Below are positions 58,501 through 64,000 of a DNA stretch of 64,000 bases, in pieces. The notes beneath the pieces are model-generated. The model ran no database searches, had not been told where the DNA came from, and saw only the letters and a program-made list of their open reading frames with translations. Origin of the DNA: Eumeta japonica. Taxonomy: Eukaryota > Arthropoda > Insecta > Lepidoptera > Psychidae. The DNA lies in NCBI GenBank assembly GCA_005406025.1, contig BGZK01001337.1:62001-126000 (forward strand), in the 5' to 3' direction. Every line of letters starts with the position of its first letter. Position 1 is the first letter of the stretch. Both the position numbers and the translations under genes were made by a program.

Positions 58501-60270
58501 CGCAAATACAAGTAAGAGTATCCACTTAGATTTTTCAACCTAAGTAGTACACATGACCATAAATTTGTTGGATAAAGCTTAACGAATTGTGTTTAATTGA
58601 CTTTGCGAATAAATTATGTTATTTGTTATATAATAGAATAATCTCTGTGGAATTATTTATAAAGTTAAATACGTAATACTGTAAGTATGAATTGATTCTG
58701 TAATGTACATAATAAAAAGTATAAATAAAAAAAGAATGTCTTTGTATGTTAGACATACCTACCAATGCATTTCAATTTACCTAAAAAGTTTTAAAGAAAT
58801 CAGTAAAAGGTCTCAATTCGTTACTTATTCATAGAAGTAATACAGTTTCTGTTCCCCACGTCTTAGGTCATGTTTCAGGGAATTTGGTTACTTTTTGATT
58901 ACAATGAGAATTTTTATGATGGTTCTTAAAAATTTAACCGATATTTTCTTTATATTTAATTATGCATTAGTATTTCTTATATGGAAAATGCCATAACCTA
59001 CTGAGGTTATAAGTACTGTTACAAATACTGATTGGTAATAGGTTTTGTGATGATGCTTTTTAAGAACTAATTAAAATTTTATAGGTACCTTTTTAATTAT
59101 ATATTAGTTTTTCTTATATACGAATACGGAATAGATACTATTGAGACAATAGTATGGGGCTATCACTGTTTTTTTGTGAAAAGTAATAGTTACAAAGAAT
59201 TATACAAACAGTAAATATTTTGAAATATTAAAATTTTGCCACATTTTTTAAAATCTTATAAATTTTGTATTGTTCTCAGAATAAACTTGTTTATATTCAC
59301 TATTCTTCAATGATTGAACAATAGTATGGGCTTATTCTACTTTTGCATACAACGATTATGCAAAAAACGTAATGTATAATTAAAAGTGTAGCAGATATTA
59401 GCTCTATTCTTAAAAATCAACGTAAAACTTCTTACGGAAATGGTAAAGAACGAAAATATAATATTCCAATTCGAAATAAGATTTGAGTACCTACTGTCAT
59501 GAAGAAGTATCAGGACAGATTGAAATTGTAACAGGTCAGGCAAAGATAAAACATTGTTATACGAAGGGTAGCTTATTAGGAAAAACACATGTTTTAACGA
59601 GTGAAGCCACGAAATTACTATAGGTAAGAAAGAGAAAAGATCAGCAACGTAGAGATGAATTAACAGGACAGCATTGCAACATATGAGAAACAATTAAATA
59701 CGATATTATTTGCCGGCGAAGTTGTCACGATGAAATATCAGGAACGTCCAGTGGTTTTAATGTAACGTATTGGGTAATATTCGTACGTTTACCGACACGT
59801 AAACGTACGAATTATACGTAATCGGTCGGTTCATGACGTCACACGTCAAAAAAGTCATAATTTGTAACAGGATACGAAACGGTATTGTATCGCTACAACT
59901 ATTCTTAATAATTCATTCTTAAGAACGCCGAGTCGTTTTTTAAAAGGAATACGATTTATGTATTCGTATTTGTGATTAAAAATCTAGGTACATTTTTCTC
60001 AGTGTACATCACAAATTTTGACGTTTGGCAAATATAAACAGAACTAAAAAATAGCTTTTTATTAGTGGAAAAGATATTAAAATCGCTTCGACAGATCCAG
60101 AGATCACCCACTACATACAAACAGACAAACAAATACCCCTTTATAACGTCAGTGTGGACTATGTCCATTTATAATACGTATTTTTTTTTTATTTCTATTC
60201 TAGACGAAACCAAATTGATAAAGCAGTCAAAGACACGACTTCGTAAACCTCTCGTTTGTCTGAAATCCGT
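55563..60270. other. A+T-rich non-coding stretch
   Basis: 4.7 kb without a supportable gene, RNA or repeat. Open frames up to 118 codons (59337-59693, minus) lack motifs and splice context. A family P-like tail (CATACAAACAGACAAACAAA) lies at 60114-60133. Confidence 0.5.
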
Positions 60271-60279
60271 ATCGAGTAA

Positions 60280-60500
60280 TGTGAAAACCGAATTCTTAAT
60301 TTTACGACGTGCTCCCCAATAGAATCTGGCGACATGTTTAACGGCATATAAGGGGTCGTTTTTACGGGCACGCGCTATGCTAATGCCGGCTGCCGGTTTT
60401 AGTGCCCCCAATAAAACCCCGCTTTGACGCTAAATTCCGGTGACACGGAAAAAATTAACGCCTCCGAGAAGGCGCTCCGGATTGGCCATAAAATGCTATG
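60280..60500. other. GC-rich patch, candidate regulatory sequence
   Basis: Raised GC with CATAAAA / CCATAAAATG words near 60487-60498 and a GCTAATGCCGGCTGCCGGT core at 60378-60396. The minus-strand 80-codon frame (60169-60411) is open through it but has no known domain. Confidence 0.25.
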
Positions 60501-61690
60501 GATCTTATTGGTCTCGTTTTTATGCTTCTCTGTATATAAATTTACAATAGGAACGTTGTCTTCATACAAAAGTCGAATATAGATAACCTCATAGTAATAT
60601 TATCGTATGAATAGAAAACTGTAATGTTGCGATTTACAAAAGCGAATTCAAAATTAAAAGTAAACAAAAGGCACACAAAATACAGATAATACCTTCTCTG
60701 GCGCTTTTTCTATAATAACAAGAATAAACACAAACTTTCGCGTTTAAAAAAATTATCTTCAATGCAACACATACGGCAGATCAATCTAAGGGAGGATTGA
60801 ACGACATTGACAATACTCAAAACAGATACTTTTGAGTTTCTCCCTTTTTATGCTCATCGACTGAATGGAGTCACAAATACAAAAAAAAAGTACTATTAAT
60901 CAAAACAAATTATGGAACCATCAAAACACACTACGCCATCTCGTTCAGAAGCTGTTATCAAATTAGCAATTTATGAGGAAAATTCCAATTTTTTAGTAAA
61001 CACCCTTTTAAAGTGTTTCCACGCCTATTTTTTTATTAGATATATGTACAACATTTGCAGTTGTTGTTGTTATATATGTATATATAATTTAAATTCAAAA
61101 ATAGCATGAACTTGGACTATATAGAAAAATAGTTGAGAAATTAAATAGACTGTTTCATTATTGTTCTGATCTTATGGGATGATAATATTCACAACCTGTA
61201 ATATTATACAAGCCATTCTTAAATATATACAGAGGCATATGTTGTAGTAGATCGAAAAGGTTGCGGGAAAAGAAGGTAACAAAGCACGCTTTGTTAGATT
61301 TTTTTTTTCTTGGGGGGGGGGATGATGTAGTAGTTGAGCTAGGTGTAGGAGGCGTGTGAGGCGTCCAACCTCCATGCTCAATTTCGCGAATGTGGGTTCG
61401 TGTTCTATTCGTGTTTGAACTACATTTAAACTCGAATATTAGAAGCCGAGCTGGCGAAAAACAAGAGAATAGGAAGGAAAAGTGGACGCGAGCTTACGCC
61501 TAAGTGCAAAAACCTCGATGGTGATGAAAAGTGGATTGTCAAATATTAATGCGATAGATTGAGTGTACTCTTAATTTATTAGCAGAGATATTGAAGAGTT
61601 TATCAAATACACATATTTCTATTCCCCTCATTTTTCATTGAACAGTTGAAGTCCTGGGTGCCATTAGGGCTCACGAGGGGTACCGTCCGA
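60501..61690. other. Non-coding stretch with a poly-G run
   Basis: T-run then G-run (TTTTTTTTTTCTTGGGGGGG-type) at 61300-61320. Nothing else supported. Confidence 0.5.
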
Positions 61691-61714
61691 GCTAATAATA
61701 TATATATTAGCTTT

Positions 61715-62155
61715 TTCACGCGGCTCCGCCCGTATATACATAAAATGATGAAATTTTTATTTTTGGAAAGAATTTGCGTAAAACCAGTCCTTTGTGAATG
61801 TCTAAGTACCGAAAAGAGTAACTATACCAAATTTCAAGTCAATTGGACCTATAGTTTCGAAGATTTGATAAAACGATGATTTTTGGAAAGGATTTACATA
61901 AAATCAATTTTTAGTAAGCGTTTACGTCCTGAAAAAGTAAAATGTCAAAGTTCTAGTCAGTCGGACCTATGGTTTCGGATATTTCGTGATGAGTCAGTCA
62001 GTCAGTGGCATTTAACGGCCTTAACGGTTGCAATAAAACTTTATTTTGATAAAGGTTTATTTTTCAAGTTTAGCTATATAGATATCGTCTCTGGAAAAAA
62101 TTTAAAAAAAAATTTTTTTTCTTCTCGCTGCTCCGCCCGCGCTGACATGAAATCT
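61715..62155 (+). repeat. Interspersed repeat with an internal 120-bp tandem duplication
   Basis: TTTTGGAAAGAATTTGCGTA at 61761 and TTTTGGAAAGGATTTACATA at 61881 start two units of 120 bases that share AAA..TCTA/GTTTACG, GTCAATTGGACCTATAGTTT (unit 1) and GTCAGTCGGACCTATGGTTT (unit 2). Flanks CGCGGCTCCGCCCG (61720) and CGCTGCTCCGCCCGCG (62125) are related. The two plus-strand open frames (61646-62176) are repeat-derived. Confidence 0.7.
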
Positions 62156-62169
62156 TTTATCATTTATAT

Positions 62170-62480
62170 CGACTGACACTTTATGTCTCCGCTTTTGATT
62201 CCAATTCTGGTCCCGATCTAAATTCAATTTCTTTTCAAAACATATATAATTCACCCGTGGCTTTGGTTGCGTGAATATACAACGAATTCTTTCATCTTTT
62301 ATAACGATGTATGACATTACAACCATGATTCTGATCTCCGTCGCGTTCTTGATTCCATACCAGATAAAGCGATATTTTGACACAGAAAAAACATTTAATG
62401 CTCAAAATATTTTTGTTATGAAACGCATTCATTTACGCACTTGATCCCGATCCCGGTCTTTTTCGATTTCGACATCGATA
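62170..62480 (+). repeat. Degenerate hexamer-phased TC-rich repeat
   Basis: GATTCCAATTCTGGTCCCGA, TCTAAATTC, ATTCTGATCTCCGTCGC, GATTCCATACC, GATCCCGATCCCGGTC and TTTCGATTTCGACATCGATA, with A+T-rich breaks; same pattern as 3790-4150. Confidence 0.55.
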
Positions 62481-62740
62481 TTGAACACGGATTTCTCTTG
62501 AACAATGTCTTCACCCGTAACCAATCGATATAAGTAAAGCATTCGCTTTATGATCACGGAAGTGAAGTCGCGAGTAAAATTAGTATGTTTATAAATTATG
62601 GCCCATATGTTATTGTAATGTTGTATTGTTACAGATTCATTTAATTTTGTTCAGTCGTCAAAGCGTGATTGAATAACGAACATCCAAACATTCAATTTTC
62701 ACATTTATAATATAATAGAATACAGTACGATTTTGAGATA
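62481..62740. other. A+T-rich non-coding stretch
   Basis: Nothing supported. Confidence 0.5.
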
Positions 62741-62747
62741 CTAGTCA

Positions 62748-62899
62748 GTGAAGTTAACTTGAGACCTCGTGTCAGTGACGTCACGCTAGCTAAATGACAA
62801 AACGATAGTGGTGTTGGCAGAATACTTTGAGGTCGAGGGTGCGCGGTACGGCGGGTGGAAAGGGAGCCGCAGTCCTCGCAGGTCTCAAGTTAACTTCAC
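62748..62899. mobile_element. MITE of 152 bp with perfect 20-bp terminal inverted repeats
   Basis: GTGAAGTTAACTTGAGACCT (62748-62767) and AGGTCTCAAGTTAACTTCAC (62880-62899) are exact inverted complements. ACTAGT occurs just outside both ends (62740-62745 and 62910-62915), so symmetry or target duplication may extend further. The GC-rich centre contains TGACGTCA and GGTGCGCGGTACGGCGGGTG. No coding capacity. Confidence 0.85.
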
Positions 62900-62915
62900 A
62901 ACTTCACCAACTAGT

Positions 62916-63170
62916 AGGTAGCATTGCTACTATGTTTTTTGTTCTTAACATGATATGTTTTATAGATGGCGCTGCCTAAATAAAATACATGTGCCTATAA
63001 ATTACATAACGAATTTTAAATGCGATTTTCACGAGTAGATTGAGTCGAGAACAGATTATAGGTTACATTTAATTAAAATTTGATGTCAAGTAAAAAGTTA
63101 TCGTCAGAGGGTCAGTGTAGCTTTTTAAGTGTGAAAATTTTTTCACTCTTAAAAACCTACACAAAAACCT
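62916..63170. other. Non-coding stretch
   Basis: TGTGAAAATTTTTTCACT at about 63131-63148 is a short palindrome. Nothing else. Confidence 0.5.
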
Positions 63171-63176
63171 ACACAA

Positions 63177-63418
63177 GAAAATTATTTTGGACATAACTGG
63201 ATATACCGTTTTTGAGTTATTTCCGAAAACTATACTTTTCAATAAAAGGACGTAAGTACCATGAAGATGCACTTTCTTGCTGGTGCCTTTTAGTTTACAC
63301 TACTTTAACAGTAATAGTCAACGTAACTATTTGTTTATCTAGTTTTAGGTGACGAAAGTTATACTTATTTCGTGCGGTTAACCTTACACTGAGCATACAT
63401 GCTTTTGGCCGTTTTTCT
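63177..63418 (+). repeat. Interspersed repeat family B, copy 3 (3' part only)
   Basis: Matches the last third of 17420-18031 and 43707-44447: CCGAAAACTATACTTTTCAA, AAAGGACGTAAGTACCATGA, TAGTTTACACTA..TAACAGTAATAGTC, and the end TTACACTGAGCATACATGCT, TTTGGCCGTTTTT. Confidence 0.7.
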
Positions 63419-64000
63419 TAATTATCGAGATGTCGAGTAATATTGTAAAGGAAAGAAAGAAACAGATAAATAATTAAATTCATACCTGCGTAAAAATTAT
63501 AGGCAAATATTTTTTTAAAGCCACTGTCCAGTATATAAAATGGTACAAAAAAAAATGGTTTTGTCGTATAAATTCGCTTATGTTAAGAATTGGAAAAAAA
63601 TAATTGTTGTAATTTTTTTTATTAACTCTATAAAAAAATATTTTTTTTGAATTGTTTATATTTTTCTAATATATTAATTTAATGTTTTTCATTAGTACTT
63701 TTAATTAGCCTTTTATGTATTCCTATTATAATATTTTCAAATCTCATAATGTTATTTCATTATGCCAATGGTATAATTATTAAGCGTACCATTATATCCC
63801 CAGACGCAAGATTCTGCAAGTAATTTATGCTTAAAGCAACTTCAAGTGGCTCGTAGACACAATGCTCCGAAGACTCGGGTTACACGTATTGTGCATTAAG
63901 AGGCTTTTAAGGGTACGCTTCGTACTCAAGTGGCTATATTCAAGTTCTGCAATCATCATTAAAGTCATTATTTTCATACAAATGTATACATACCGTGAAA
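63419..64000. other. A+T-rich non-coding stretch to the window edge
   Basis: Nothing supported. Confidence 0.5.

Noticed and set aside
59337..59693. 118-codon minus-strand frame, hydrophobic
   Set aside because: No recognisable motif, poor start context, and a length not far above chance for the window; left as non-coding.
61646..62176. Two adjacent plus-strand frames (77 and 97 codons)
   Set aside because: Products of the 120-bp tandem duplication in an interspersed repeat.
1..64000. A hidden multi-gene defence, biosynthetic or viral cluster
   Set aside because: No run of adjacent intact genes exists; coding signals are limited to two exons of one host gene, one unexplained frame and decayed transposons.

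Overview
This window looks like a piece of a large, A+T-rich animal nuclear genome, most likely a lepidopteran (moth or butterfly). The reasons are the base composition, long introns, canonical GT-AG splice sites, a mariner transposon, non-LTR retrotransposon remnants, a tRNA-derived SINE, and several interspersed repeat families of a style I associate with lepidopteran genomes (for example repeats that start GGTTCCGTACCC and end CTCGCACTTG/TTGGCCGGTTTTT). The order-level call is from memory of such repeats, not from a search. There is no operon, plasmid, phage or CRISPR structure.

The one host gene I can support runs on the minus strand. Its first coding exon (45053-45249) holds the start codon and transmembrane segment 1. 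A second exon (32611-32742) lies about 12.3 kb downstream across a phase-1 intron. Joined, they read through the first extracellular loop of a PMP22/claudin-superfamily tetraspan protein (calcium-channel gamma/stargazin/claudin-like), with a G-M-W-x-x-C version of the family's G-L-W-x-x-C signature. The remaining membrane segments must lie at lower coordinates; I could not find them in 1-32610, so the next intron may be more than 32 kb or may run off the window.

Everything else is intronic or intergenic DNA and transposon debris. By region: 1-10 kb has repeat fragments, a degenerate TC-rich hexamer-phased repeat and small hairpins; 10-12 kb has a decayed LINE reverse transcriptase with a (TA)n insertion; 15 kb has a diverged 100-120 bp tandem array; 17-26 kb has copies of several interspersed families; 26.0-26.6 kb has an unexplained 196-codon open frame on the minus strand; 30.1-30.6 kb has an inverted-repeat element carrying an endonuclease-like remnant; 38-44 kb has foldback elements and a decayed Tc1-like sequence; 44.9 kb has a 21-bp tandem array beside the exon-1 splice donor; 45.6-47.4 kb has a full-length dead mariner split by a 5'-truncated LINE; 49-55 kb has several inverted-repeat elements and a SINE; 60-64 kb has repeats and a 152-bp MITE. 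Isolated CpG/GC-rich patches (about 14.1, 19.4, 24.6, 27.7, 35.7, 51.6-52.3 and 60.4 kb) stand out from the A+T-rich background and are candidate regulatory sequence or untranslated exons. I found no convincing new multi-gene biological system; the best novelty leads are the nested mariner/LINE, the endonuclease-bearing inverted-repeat family, the compensated 3' hairpin of the LINE family, and the unexplained open frame.
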